Assembly (NCBI GenBank): GCA_024400915.1
Contig: JAKSLX010000009.1
Coordinates: forward strand, 43,402-107,401
Reading direction: 5' to 3'
Length of the DNA stretch: 64,000 nt
Source: Treponema sp.
GTDB lineage: Bacteria; Spirochaetota; Spirochaetia; Treponematales; Treponemataceae
Under the pieces are notes generated by a model. That model saw only the letters and a program-made list of their open reading frames with translations. It made no database searches and had not been told where the DNA came from. Both the position numbers and the translations under genes were made by a program. This document shows positions 15,120-23,090 of this stretch, in pieces (positions within the stretch are counted from its first letter, which is position 1; each line of letters begins with the position of its first letter).

Positions 15120-17354
15120 ATGGCAAAAGATAAAGTAGAAGTAAAAGAAAAGAAGGCTAAAAAGCCTAAGAAAGAAGCCAAGAAATTCCCTGCCAAGAAA
15201 ATGCCTGGGATGTTCAAGAAATCATATTCGGAAAAGAAGCTTGAATCTAAAATCCTCAAGCGCCTCTATGTTCCTGCTGACAAAAAGGATGTTAAGGCCC
15301 TCTTTGAAAAAGGAGCAAATGCCAAGAAGCCTGAGCTTATGGCTATGCCACGTGAAAAGGAATTTACAAAGACTGAACTCAAGCACTACAAGAACCTTGC
15401 AAAGGAAATCAAGAAGCAGAAGTCCATTTTCAGCTTTGTTCCTTTCGTTGCAGTAGTTGCTGTTTTTGTCGGAATCGGAGTTGTTGTTTCACTTTTCAAG
15501 AACCCGGTAACTAAGAAAGCCCTCATCTGGGGTTGCGAGAAGGCTGCTGGAGCCAAAACGGAAATCCGCTCGGTTAACCTTGAAATCTTTGGAACTTCGC
15601 TTACAGTCAACGGCATTGCCATCGGTAATAAGGACGAAGAATTCAAGAACCTCTTTGAAGCAGAAAAAATAGAGGTTGCCTTCAGCCTTTCCCAGGCACT
15701 CCGCGGAAGATTTGACTGCAAAAACATTGAAGTTTCAGGCATGCAGTTCAATACGGACAGAAAGACCAGCTGCAAGCTTCTTACCCAGAAAGTAAAGGAT
15801 AAGATTGAAGAAAAGGAAAATTCCAACAATGCCTTCATGACTTCCATCAAGGAAAAGACAGATGCAAAGGTTGCTGACCTTAAGGCACAGGCCCAGTCAA
15901 TGCTTGGCGGATCAAGTCCTGAAGAAATCGTGAAGAATCTGGAATCAAAGCTTAAGACTCCGGCCACAGCAAAGGATGCAAAGGATCAGGCTGAAGCCAT
16001 GGTTGCAAAATGGAAGGGTAAGCCTGATGAATTGAAGAAGCAGGTTGAAGATTTCTCTTCTTCCGTTAAAAAGCTTCAGAGCATCAATCCTTCTTCCATC
16101 AAAGATGTTGCAGAACTTAAGTCAACTCTTGAACAGGTTAATAGCGCCATTGAAAAAAGCAAAGACGTAAAGAAATCCGTTTCGTCCATTACTGATGAAG
16201 TTAAGGTTGATTCAAAGAACATTACAGGACTTGGAACTTCCATTGTCAAAGCTGCAGAGGAAGACAAGAAGTTTGTTGAAAATACTATAGGTACTGCCGT
16301 AAGCACAGTCAAGAATGCAAAGACAATCATGAACGATGCCCTTGAAGCCGTTGCCATGGACAAACTTGGAAAATATTATCCTTATGCAAAAAAGGGGCTT
16401 GCCTATGTAGAATCAATGAAAGCTTCTTCTACAGATACAAAGAAAGAAAAACCAAAGGCAAAGAAGGTTAAGAAAGAAGGAAGAAAGCGCCTTCGCGGAA
16501 CAACTTTCTGGTACGGAACAACAAAGCCTGCTTTCCTTATCGAACGCATTTTTGCAAGCGGACCAAACTTTGAAGCAAAAGTTACGGATATTTCCAACGA
16601 TATGGATCTTCTTGGAAAGCCAATGAAAGGCGAAGGAAAATTCTCCCTTGGCAAAACTGCACATAATGCAACTCTTGTTGTTGATACAAGAACTTCTTCA
16701 AATGCAAAACTTATCACCGCAAATTACAGCGGAAAGGGATTTGGAGCAAAGATTGACGGTGCAAAAATTGCTTCTGCAAGCGGTATTCCTTCCATCGACG
16801 GTACTGCTGCCATATCGATGAATGGTACCTTTGATTTTGACGGATTCAGTGCAGCCGGTGATATTGACCTTAATCCTGTAAAGCTTACTTCTGACGGTAT
16901 CGGAAATGAGACTGCATCCAAGTACTACAACAAGGCTCTTGCTGCCGTAACAAGACTTAAGGCCGGCTATAGAGCTGGATATTCTGCAAAGGATGGAATC
17001 GATCTTGCCTTGAGCGGAAACTTTGGAGACCAGTTTGCCAATGCCCTTTCTGCAGTTGCTGCTGATGTAGGCAATGATGCAAAGGAAAAGGCCCTTGCAA
17101 TGCTTAATGAAAAGATAAACGGTTCTTCTAGCGAAGCCCTTGCCAAGGTAAAGGAATTTGCAGGAATTGAAGGCGACATTAATGCCCAGAATGCAAACCT
17201 TGCCAATGTTCAGAAAAATTTGGACAGCAAGAAGAGCCAGCTTGAAAAAGAAATCAAAAACCGTGCAGCTTCTACCGTTAGTAATGCCGTTGGTGACAAG
17301 GTTCCTGATGCTGCAAAGGATGCACTTAAGTCCCTCAATAAGTTCAAGAGGTAG
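15120..17354 (+). CDS. TIGR03545-type large membrane-anchored protein
   Basis: A 744-residue protein with a Lys-rich cytoplasmic N-terminus (about 1-100), one transmembrane segment (about 103-122, FSFVPFVAVVAVFVGIGVVV) and a long extracytoplasmic part. After the anchor comes an AsmA-like strand region (VNLEIFGTSLTVNGIAIG). A long helical region (about 230-440) is followed by a second basic KKEKPKAKKVKKEGRKRLRG patch and a beta-rich domain (about 455-660). The partner TIGR03546 gene lies immediately upstream. AsmA-like similarity suggests work in the envelope, perhaps lipid transport or outer-membrane assembly, which is inference. Confidence 0.75.
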   Translation: MAKDKVEVKEKKAKKPKKEAKKFPAKKMPGMFKKSYSEKKLESKILKRLYVPADKKDVKALFEKGANAKKPELMAMPREKEFTKTELKHYKNLAKEIKKQKSIFSFVPFVAVVAVFVGIGVVVSLFKNPVTKKALIWGCEKAAGAKTEIRSVNLEIFGTSLTVNGIAIGNKDEEFKNLFEAEKIEVAFSLSQALRGRFDCKNIEVSGMQFNTDRKTSCKLLTQKVKDKIEEKENSNNAFMTSIKEKTDAKVADLKAQAQSMLGGSSPEEIVKNLESKLKTPATAKDAKDQAEAMVAKWKGKPDELKKQVEDFSSSVKKLQSINPSSIKDVAELKSTLEQVNSAIEKSKDVKKSVSSITDEVKVDSKNITGLGTSIVKAAEEDKKFVENTIGTAVSTVKNAKTIMNDALEAVAMDKLGKYYPYAKKGLAYVESMKASSTDTKKEKPKAKKVKKEGRKRLRGTTFWYGTTKPAFLIERIFASGPNFEAKVTDISNDMDLLGKPMKGEGKFSLGKTAHNATLVVDTRTSSNAKLITANYSGKGFGAKIDGAKIASASGIPSIDGTAAISMNGTFDFDGFSAAGDIDLNPVKLTSDGIGNETASKYYNKALAAVTRLKAGYRAGYSAKDGIDLALSGNFGDQFANALSAVAADVGNDAKEKALAMLNEKINGSSSEALAKVKEFAGIEGDINAQNANLANVQKNLDSKKSQLEKEIKNRAASTVSNAVGDKVPDAAKDALKSLNKFKR

Positions 17355-17394
17355 TATTTTTACAAATGCATGCAAATGCTTTTGTCCTTGACCA

Positions 17395-17436
17395 TATATC
17401 GCAAAGTATGGTATTTTATTCCATAATTTGCATATA
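17395..17436. promoter_or_regulatory. Imperfect palindrome overlapping the yebC -10 region
   Basis: Arms at 17395-17411 and 17421-17436 (TATATCGCAAAGTATGG and CCATAATTTGCATATA) pair with one bulge and one mismatch around a 9-bp A/T spacer. A TATAAT at 17433-17438 overlaps the right arm. This could be an operator or a weak hairpin end for the upstream gene. Confidence 0.45.
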
Positions 17437-17453
17437 ATTTATAGGAGTTATAC

Positions 17454-18245
17454 ATGTCAGGACACAATAAATGGTCGACAATTAAACATGCCAAGGGTGC
17501 TGCTGATGCAAAGCGTGGTGCACTTTTCACAAAATTGATCAAGGAAATTTCTATCGCAGCAAGCATGGGCGGTGGTGATCCAGATTCAAACCCACGTCTC
17601 CGTGCAGCTATTGTTAAGGCTCGTGCAGCTTCAATGCCTAAGGACAACATTAAGCGTGCTATCGATAAGGGAACTGGTGCAGGTGCAGGTGCAGCTGTTT
17701 ATCAGGAACTTGTATACGAAGGATATGCTCAGGGTGGTGTAGCTGTTTTGGTTGAAGTTCTTACAGACAACAACAACCGTGCTGCAGCAAACGTTCGCAA
17801 CATTTTCTCTAAGAACGGTGGTAACCTCGGTACTTCTGGTTCTGTAAGCCGCATGTTCGACCGCAAGGGTGTTATCGTTCTTGACGGTGAAAAGCTCACA
17901 GAAGACGAAGTAATGGAAGTAGTTCTTGATGCTGGTGCAGAAGATGTAGTAGCAGAAGACGGCGTAATCACAGTTACAACTGATCCTAACTCATTCACAG
18001 GTGTTGTTGAAGCTATCCAGGCTAAGCACGACGCAGGTCTTTCTCCAAAGGAAGAAGAAACTCCAGAATCTGAAAAGTGGTCATCACTTTCTGCTGCAGT
18101 TTCAATGGTTCCACAGATGACAACAGCTGTAGACCTTGACACAGCAGCTAAGGTTAAGAAGCTCCTTGACAAGCTCGAAGAAGATGATGATGTTCAGGCT
18201 GTATGGTCAACAGTTGAATATCCAGATGACTTCGAAGATGCATAA
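17454..18245 (+). CDS. yebC: YebC/PmpR (TACO1-type) regulatory protein
   Basis: A 263-residue YebC protein, slightly longer than the usual 240-250. The opening MSGHNKWSTIKHAKGAADAK is diagnostic, followed by NPRLRAAIVKARAASMPKDN and RVFSKNGG-like NIFSKNGGNLG. Family members are DNA-binding regulators or, as shown more recently for some, relieve ribosome stalling at proline runs. A TATAGGAG ribosome site lies 7 nt before the ATG. Codon choice (GTA, ACA, CTC) resembles that of highly expressed genes such as oadA in this window. The pairing with ruvC downstream is common in bacteria, but here a terminator separates them. Confidence 0.95.
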   Translation: MSGHNKWSTIKHAKGAADAKRGALFTKLIKEISIAASMGGGDPDSNPRLRAAIVKARAASMPKDNIKRAIDKGTGAGAGAAVYQELVYEGYAQGGVAVLVEVLTDNNNRAAANVRNIFSKNGGNLGTSGSVSRMFDRKGVIVLDGEKLTEDEVMEVVLDAGAEDVVAEDGVITVTTDPNSFTGVVEAIQAKHDAGLSPKEEETPESEKWSSLSAAVSMVPQMTTAVDLDTAAKVKKLLDKLEEDDDVQAVWSTVEYPDDFEDA

Positions 18246-18276
18246 TTAAGATTTTGAATGGATAATTCATAAAGTG

Positions 18277-18315
18277 AAAGCCACGCCTTCCTATGGAATC
18301 CGTGGCTTTTTCTTT
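18277..18315 (+). terminator. Rho-independent terminator after yebC
   Basis: Nine-bp stem AAAGCCACG / CGTGGCTTT (18277-18285, 18301-18309), 15-nt loop, then a T-rich tract. Confidence 0.8.
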
Positions 18316-18328
18316 TGTAAAGGTTTTT

Positions 18329-18799
18329 ATGAGAGTGTTAGGTATAGATCCGGGACTTGCCCATGTAGGGTTTGGTATCGTGGATTTTGATGATGGTAGG
18401 CTTTCTCTTGTAAGTTACGGTGTCATTGAGACTGCCAGTACGGACAGTCATGAGGTGCGTCTTCTTGCCATCTATAACCGTCTGCAGGCTGTCGTTGATG
18501 AATTCCGTCCTGACTGTGCTGAAATGGAAACCTTATATTTTGCTCGAAATACAACCAGTGCCATGGCGGTTTCTGAGGCAAAGGGTGTAATTACCTTGTG
18601 TCTTGCCCAGCATGCAATTCCTGTGTTCATGTATACGCCCAACCAGATAAAGTATGCCGTAACCGGTACAAAAAATGCTGATAAGGAAACGGTAGAACAT
18701 TGTGTTAAAATTTTACTAAATCTTAAGGAAGCTCCGAGACCAGATCATGCGGCGGATGCCCTTGCCGGTGCCATAACCCACTGTCATAGCGGGCTATAG
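18329..18799 (+). CDS. ruvC: Holliday junction endonuclease RuvC
   Basis: A 156-residue RuvC that cleaves Holliday junctions in the RuvABC complex. The RNase H-like start MRVLGIDPGLAHVGFGIVD (Asp7), the second acidic site AEMETLYFARN and the C-terminal pair in RPDHAADALAGA give the full catalytic set. The ATG at 18329 is chosen because it begins the family's first strand and has AAAGG 6 nt upstream; an upstream in-frame ATG (18293) lies inside the terminator hairpin. The 3' end overlaps the convergent gene by 16 bp. Confidence 0.93.
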   Translation: MRVLGIDPGLAHVGFGIVDFDDGRLSLVSYGVIETASTDSHEVRLLAIYNRLQAVVDEFRPDCAEMETLYFARNTTSAMAVSEAKGVITLCLAQHAIPVFMYTPNQIKYAVTGTKNADKETVEHCVKILLNLKEAPRPDHAADALAGAITHCHSGL

Positions 18800-19512
18800 A
18801 GGAAGGCGTTTCCTTTCTTTTTGCCTGTGCGTTCAAAAAATCCCATCTTTACATAGACCCAGAGCATTACTGAAGATTCCTGTCTTTTTGCCTTTGGGTA
18901 CAGTTCAAGCAGTTCCCTGTGAAATTCCGGGGCTGTAAATTCCCTGTCTTTTTTTAACAATGCCGTCGGAATAAGCTTCTTCCAGGCTGTTTTTCCGTGC
19001 AATACAGTTGCTTTTCCAAGTTCATCAAGCCTTTTGTCCGTTTTGTTCCAGGTTTTTTTATGCCTTCTTCTTGAGTTGTCGGCTTTTTCGGTGCTTCCGT
19101 AGTCGATTCTTTCCTCGATGATTTTTGTCTCTACAATTTCAAGGGTGAAGTTTCTGTCCAGAAGGTAGGGGTAGAGCTTTGTTAGTTCCCTGAAAACTGA
19201 TATAAGGTTCAGTTTCTTTGGGCTTTTCTTTCTCCTTAAGATTTTTCCGCTTTCGTCGGTTGTTTCCACGTATTTTTCCACTGCCAGTGGGTGAACGACC
19301 CGTATTTTGCGCTTTTCGGCAAGAAAATATGCAATTTTTGGGGCCAGGGATGCCAATGTTCCCGTCTGAATTTCTATTATGCCGCCGTCAGATAGAAGAA
19401 TGTCGGCTATGAAATGGCCGCAGGGAGCTTCTTTTTGCGCTCCTTCATGCTTTCCTGCATATATTTCCTTTAGAGTCCTGTGCAAATGGGTTTCGTTGTA
19501 TGTGTTTATCAT
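18784..19512 (-). CDS. Conserved hypothetical protein, possible nuclease-like core
   Basis: A 242-residue soluble protein I do not recognise. The N-terminal part contains HFIADILLSDGGIIEIQTG, an acidic-strand pattern (D...E-I-Q) reminiscent of PD-(D/E)XK nuclease cores, followed by the helix APKIAYFLAEKRKIRVVHP. The middle is strongly basic (RRRHKKTWNKTDKR), compatible with nucleic-acid binding, and the C-terminal 70 residues look like a winged helix (FTAPEFHRELLELYPKAKRQ). The location tail to tail with ruvC may be coincidental. Nuclease assignment is inference only. Confidence 0.7.
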   Translation of the reverse strand: MINTYNETHLHRTLKEIYAGKHEGAQKEAPCGHFIADILLSDGGIIEIQTGTLASLAPKIAYFLAEKRKIRVVHPLAVEKYVETTDESGKILRRKKSPKKLNLISVFRELTKLYPYLLDRNFTLEIVETKIIEERIDYGSTEKADNSRRRHKKTWNKTDKRLDELGKATVLHGKTAWKKLIPTALLKKDREFTAPEFHRELLELYPKAKRQESSVMLWVYVKMGFFERTGKKKGNAFLYSPL

Positions 19513-19570
19513 CGGTTTCTGAACAGTTTATCTAAAAATGGCTGGCAAGAAAAGTGCAAGCTTTCCTTGT

Positions 19571-19729
19571 GACGAAAGTTAAGGAAGGCATCGGCTTCTA
19601 GAGCATCTAACGCTTTCGTCAGGGGTCTGTCCCCGGTGTTCAGGAATCGCCTTTGCGATTCCTGGGGCGAAAGTTAGGGCGGAAACAGGTTTTGTTTGAA
19701 GCAAACGCTTTCGCCCGGGGTCTGTCCCC
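19571..19729. repeat. Structured intergenic repeat: two related hairpin units around a perfect hairpin
   Basis: Unit 1 (19571-19634) and unit 2 (19665-19729) share the layout CGAAAGTTA ... AACGCTTTCG followed by GGGGTCTGTCCCC. The outer stems are GACGAAAG/CTTTCGTC in unit 1 and GGGCGAAAG/CTTTCGCCC in unit 2, a compensatory A-T to G-C change. Between them, CAGGAATCGC CTTT GCGATTCCTG (19641-19664) is a perfect 10-bp hairpin. It occupies most of the 347-bp gap between the unknown gene and mraZ and resembles a REP/MITE-type mobile repeat. No coding sequence is convincing here. Confidence 0.65.
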
Positions 19730-19787
19730 TTTGTCATTCTATATCTGTCGATTTCCGTAAATTTTTCATTTTCGGTGCATTTTTTCA

Positions 19788-19815
19788 TTGACATTAGCAA
19801 ATTTTTCGATAAAAT
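19788..19815 (+). promoter_or_regulatory. Promoter of the mraZ (dcw) cluster
   Basis: TTGACA (19788-19793), 16-bp spacer, TAAAAT (19810-19815); start expected near 19822. Confidence 0.65.
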
Positions 19816-19824
19816 AGGGGATAA

Positions 19825-19859
19825 GTGGGAAATAGTGGGAAAAAGTGGTGAGTAGCGGT
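19825..19859 (+). promoter_or_regulatory. MraZ operator: GTGGG repeats with 10-bp period
   Basis: GTGGG at 19825 and 19835, GTGGT at 19845 and GCGGT at 19855, each 10 bp apart, with a degenerate TAGGG at 19815. This is the known arrangement of MraZ binding sites, one per helical turn, here between the transcription start and the start codon, so MraZ should repress its own cluster. Confidence 0.8.
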
Positions 19860-20306
19860 ATGAATTTGCTCTGTGGAGAGTACAACAATACGCTGGACGA
19901 CAAAGGTCGCATCCAGTTTCCGGCTAAGCTGCGTTCAGTATTGCAGCAGGATAGCCTTGTTGTAACCCGCGGGCTTGATAACTGCCTCATGCTTTTTACA
20001 GTGGACGAGTGGACCTCATTGAATGAAAAAATCATGGGGTCCGCTTCTCTTTTTGATGAGAAAAAACGAATGGTTCTCCGTCGTTTCATTTCTCCGGCTC
20101 AGGAAATCACTTTCGATAAGTCGGGCCGTCTTTCTATTCCCCAGAGCTTAAGGGACTTTGCCGGTCTCAAGGGTGAATGCACGATTCTTGGAATCAACAG
20201 ATACATGGAATTGTGGGACTCTGAACGCTATGGCAAGTATCTTGAGGAAACAGAAGATTCCTTCATTCAGGCTGCGTCTGAATCAATGGGTGATATTCTT
20301 CTGTAG
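19860..20306 (+). CDS. mraZ: Transcriptional regulator MraZ
   Basis: A 148-residue MraZ with two AbrB-like swapped-hairpin domains: GEYNNTLDDKGRIQFPAKLR at about 6-25 and AQEITFDKSGRLSIPQSLRD at about 78-97, each carrying the D-x-[KS]-G-R motif. It forms a ring-shaped oligomer that binds the GTGGG repeats and represses the dcw cluster. ATG 19860 is chosen by family alignment; the GTG at 19845 is part of an operator repeat. No ribosome site is evident. First gene of the division cluster. Confidence 0.93.
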   Translation: MNLLCGEYNNTLDDKGRIQFPAKLRSVLQQDSLVVTRGLDNCLMLFTVDEWTSLNEKIMGSASLFDEKKRMVLRRFISPAQEITFDKSGRLSIPQSLRDFAGLKGECTILGINRYMELWDSERYGKYLEETEDSFIQAASESMGDILL

Positions 20307-20371
20307 TTGCTGATCTTGGCAAAAAATAATGAAGCTTTCTCTTAGGGAAGGCGGAAAAAAGGGAATAGAAA

Positions 20372-21358
20372 TTGGAAATCGTACATACTCCTGTACTTTT
20401 AAATGAATGCCTCACATATCTTTCTCCAGTGGGAGAACCGTTTGAATCATCTGCCTACCTTATCGATTCAACTTTGGGAGAAGGCGGACATTCCTTCAAC
20501 TTCCTTTCAAAATATCCAACGTTAAAAGTAAAAGGCCTTGATGCAGACAGCGTCATTCAGGCAAAAGCTAAGGAAAGACTTGCTCCTTTTGGTGAACGTA
20601 TGTCTTTCTACAACGGCTGGTTCAACGACTTCTATAGAAATTTTCCTGAAGATGCCGAAAGACCCAACCTTATTCTCTTTGACCTTGGCATCAGTGTGTT
20701 CCATTACGAAAGAAGCGGAAGGGGATTTTCTTTCCGTCATGATGAGGTTCTGGACATGAGGCTCAACAGCGAAACAAAGGAAAGTGCTGCTGACATCGTG
20801 AACAAGATGGAAGAAGAGAAGATGGCAAACATGATCTATCTCTATTCCGACGAAAAATATTCGCGCCGCATTGCATCAGAAATCTGTAGGGTACGCGAAA
20901 CTCAGAAAATCGAATCCACAAAACAGCTGGCAGATATCATTTACAATGCAGTTCCAGCAAAATACAGGCACGGAAACATTCATCCAGCCACTAGAACTTT
21001 CCAGGCTTTGAGAATTCAGGTCAACAGTGAGCTAAGTCGCTTGCCAGAAGCAATCCACGATGCCTTCAATATTCTTGCTCCTGGAGGAAAACTCGGTGTA
21101 ATCACATTCCATTCACTGGAAGATAGAATCGTAAAGAATTATTTCAGGAATCTCGGCAAGCAGTGTGTGTGTCCACCTGAAGTTCCAATGTGTAATTGCG
21201 GTGGAACTCCCTGTGCAGAAATCCTTACCCGTAAGCCTGTTGAACCTACTGAAGAAGAAGTAAAGACAAATTCTCCTTCAAGAAGTGCAAAGCTCCGTGT
21301 TGTAAGGAAGCTTCGTGATGCAGATGAAAAACGTCTGTATGGGGTGGAGGCATTATGA
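20372..21358 (+). CDS. rsmH: 16S rRNA (cytosine(1402)-N(4))-methyltransferase RsmH
   Basis: A 328-residue SAM-dependent methyltransferase modifying C1402 of 16S rRNA. HTPVLLNECLTYL begins the family fold; LIDSTLGEGGHSFNFL is the SAM loop, LILFDLGISVFHYE the catalytic strand, and GKLGVITFHSLEDRIVKNYF plus RSAKLRVVRKL the C-terminal signatures. Translation starts at TTG 20372 with GGGA 7 nt upstream. It contains an extra Cys-rich stretch (CVCPPEVPMCNCGGTPC), as in many family members. The stop overlaps ftsL by 4 bp. Confidence 0.95.
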   Translation: MEIVHTPVLLNECLTYLSPVGEPFESSAYLIDSTLGEGGHSFNFLSKYPTLKVKGLDADSVIQAKAKERLAPFGERMSFYNGWFNDFYRNFPEDAERPNLILFDLGISVFHYERSGRGFSFRHDEVLDMRLNSETKESAADIVNKMEEEKMANMIYLYSDEKYSRRIASEICRVRETQKIESTKQLADIIYNAVPAKYRHGNIHPATRTFQALRIQVNSELSRLPEAIHDAFNILAPGGKLGVITFHSLEDRIVKNYFRNLGKQCVCPPEVPMCNCGGTPCAEILTRKPVEPTEEEVKTNSPSRSAKLRVVRKLRDADEKRLYGVEAL

Positions 21359-21669
21359 TAAAAAAGAAAATCCGTGCCTTCTTCAGGAACTTTTTTTTCT
21401 GCCTTCTTGCATTGAGTATTCCTGGGCTTCTTGTTCTTAACGGGATTCAGTCAAGCAAATACAGAACCCTCAAGAAGGAAGTTGAAGACCTTGAGCGCAA
21501 GCAGGAAACCCTCATTGAGGAAAACAAAAAGCTGATAACCGACATCAGCCTTCTTTCAAGTTCAGACAGAATTGAAAAGATAGCTGAGGAAGACCTGGGG
21601 ATGCGTCAGGCTGAAAGTGAAGAAATCGTACGCGTTGGTGTACCTGGAGCAAAGGAAAATAAAAAATGA
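21355..21669 (+). CDS. ftsL: FtsL-like divisome protein
   Basis: A 104-residue bitopic protein: short basic cytoplasmic tail, one transmembrane segment (about 11-29, RNFFFCLLALSIPGLLVLNG) and a periplasmic coiled coil (about 33-70), then IEKIAEEDLGMRQAESEEIV, the AE-x-LGM motif of FtsL/DivIC proteins. In bacteria FtsL with FtsB and FtsQ bridges early and late division proteins and activates FtsW. Sequence alone cannot separate FtsL from FtsB; the slot between rsmH and murF favours FtsL. Four-bp overlaps join it to both neighbours. Confidence 0.82.
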   Translation: MIKKKIRAFFRNFFFCLLALSIPGLLVLNGIQSSKYRTLKKEVEDLERKQETLIEENKKLITDISLLSSSDRIEKIAEEDLGMRQAESEEIVRVGVPGAKENKK

Positions 21670-23090
21670 TTGGAATAGATAAAAGCCTTCTTACATTGGA
21701 AAAAGTTCTCGAAGCAACAGATGGAATACATGTCCTCGGTCCATCGACTATTACATTCACTTCTGTTGCAACGGACAGCCGCAGTGTAGAAAAAGATACT
21801 TTGTTTGTTCCTCTCATCGGTGAAGTTCAGGACGGACACAAATACATTCCGCAGGCAATTGAAAAAGGTGCGAGCGTTGTTTTCATTGCGAAAAAAAATT
21901 ATGAGGATGACAGCAACTATTTTGTTAATCTTCATCATGATTATCCTGGAGTTACCTTTATTGCCGTGGATAACACCATGACAGCCTTGCAGAAAGCTGC
22001 TGGGGCATATGTTGAAAAATTTCCTCACCTCATAAAGATTGCGGTTACAGGTTCCAGTGGAAAGACAACCACAAAGGAAATTCTTGTTTCCATCATGAAG
22101 CAGAAATACAATGTAATCTGCAATCAGGGGAACCTTAACAGCGAAACAGGACTTCCTCTTTCAGTATTTAAAATTCGTCCTGAACATCAGTGCGGCATTT
22201 TTGAAATGGGCATGAACCGTGAAAATGAAATCGGTGAAATCTCTGCTGTGCTCAAGGCAAATTTTGCAATCGTTACAAACATCGGTACTGCCCATATAGG
22301 TTTGCTTGGAAGCCGCGACAACATTGCAAAGGAAAAGGCAAAAGTTTTCGATCACTTCCACAACTTTGGAACCGGTGTGATTCCTTTTGACGATGACTAT
22401 GTTGAATTCCTCAAGGATCAGATTGAAGGAAAGGTAGTTCTTTATGGTCAGGATACTGATACCGTAAAGTATGTTGCAGATCTTGGACTTGGCGGAACAA
22501 AATTTACAGTAGGTGGAATTGAAACCGTTCTTTCCCTTCCTGGAAAATACAACTACAAGAATGCCCTTGGCGCCATTGCCCTTGCTGAAGTACTTGGACT
22601 TACATCTTCAGAAATTGCAAAGGGAATCAATGAACTTGAACCAATGTTTGGCAGAAGCCAGGTTCTTGAAGGAAAGTATACAATCGTTCAGGACTGTTAC
22701 AATGCAAATCCTGATTCGATGGAAAAATCAATTGAATTCGTTTCCTCTGTAAATGACGGCCGCAAGAAGGTCTTTGTCCTTGGCGATATGCTTGAGCTTG
22801 GTGAAGATTCCGTTAAGGAGCATGAAAAGGCAGGCGAGCTTGCTGCCGGTTCAAGTGCTGATGTCATTGTTTTTGCAGGTGATGAAATGAAAGCTGCCTA
22901 TGACAGAATCAGGTCTTCTGTTTCTGGAAAGGAAGTTTTCCACTATGCAGGACGCAGCGATGATACGATGAAGGAAATTGCTGGAATGATTTCTTCTGCT
23001 GTTCCGGAAAAATCCATCGTTTTGATAAAGGGTTCCAGAGGCATGGGACTTGAACGCATTACCAGAATTCTTGAGGGCGGTGAACTGTGA
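21666..23090 (+). CDS. murF: UDP-MurNAc-tripeptide:D-Ala-D-Ala ligase MurF
   Basis: A 474-residue Mur ligase adding D-Ala-D-Ala to the cytoplasmic peptidoglycan precursor. The N-terminal domain binds the UDP moiety (TFTSVATDSRSVEKDTLFVP). The central ATPase has KIAVTGSSGKTTTKEILVSI and the conserved MGMNRENEIGEIS. The C-terminal Rossmann domain has VFVLGDMLELGEDS and LIKGSRGMGLERI, which is typical of MurF rather than MurE. Start and stop overlap ftsL and ftsW by 4 bp. Confidence 0.95.
   Translation: MIGIDKSLLTLEKVLEATDGIHVLGPSTITFTSVATDSRSVEKDTLFVPLIGEVQDGHKYIPQAIEKGASVVFIAKKNYEDDSNYFVNLHHDYPGVTFIAVDNTMTALQKAAGAYVEKFPHLIKIAVTGSSGKTTTKEILVSIMKQKYNVICNQGNLNSETGLPLSVFKIRPEHQCGIFEMGMNRENEIGEISAVLKANFAIVTNIGTAHIGLLGSRDNIAKEKAKVFDHFHNFGTGVIPFDDDYVEFLKDQIEGKVVLYGQDTDTVKYVADLGLGGTKFTVGGIETVLSLPGKYNYKNALGAIALAEVLGLTSSEIAKGINELEPMFGRSQVLEGKYTIVQDCYNANPDSMEKSIEFVSSVNDGRKKVFVLGDMLELGEDSVKEHEKAGELAAGSSADVIVFAGDEMKAAYDRIRSSVSGKEVFHYAGRSDDTMKEIAGMISSAVPEKSIVLIKGSRGMGLERITRILEGGEL

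Noticed and set aside
19579..19800. A 73-codon minus-strand reading frame across the intergenic repeat
   Set aside because: It reads straight through the hairpins of the repeat, has no ribosome site and no protein-like composition.
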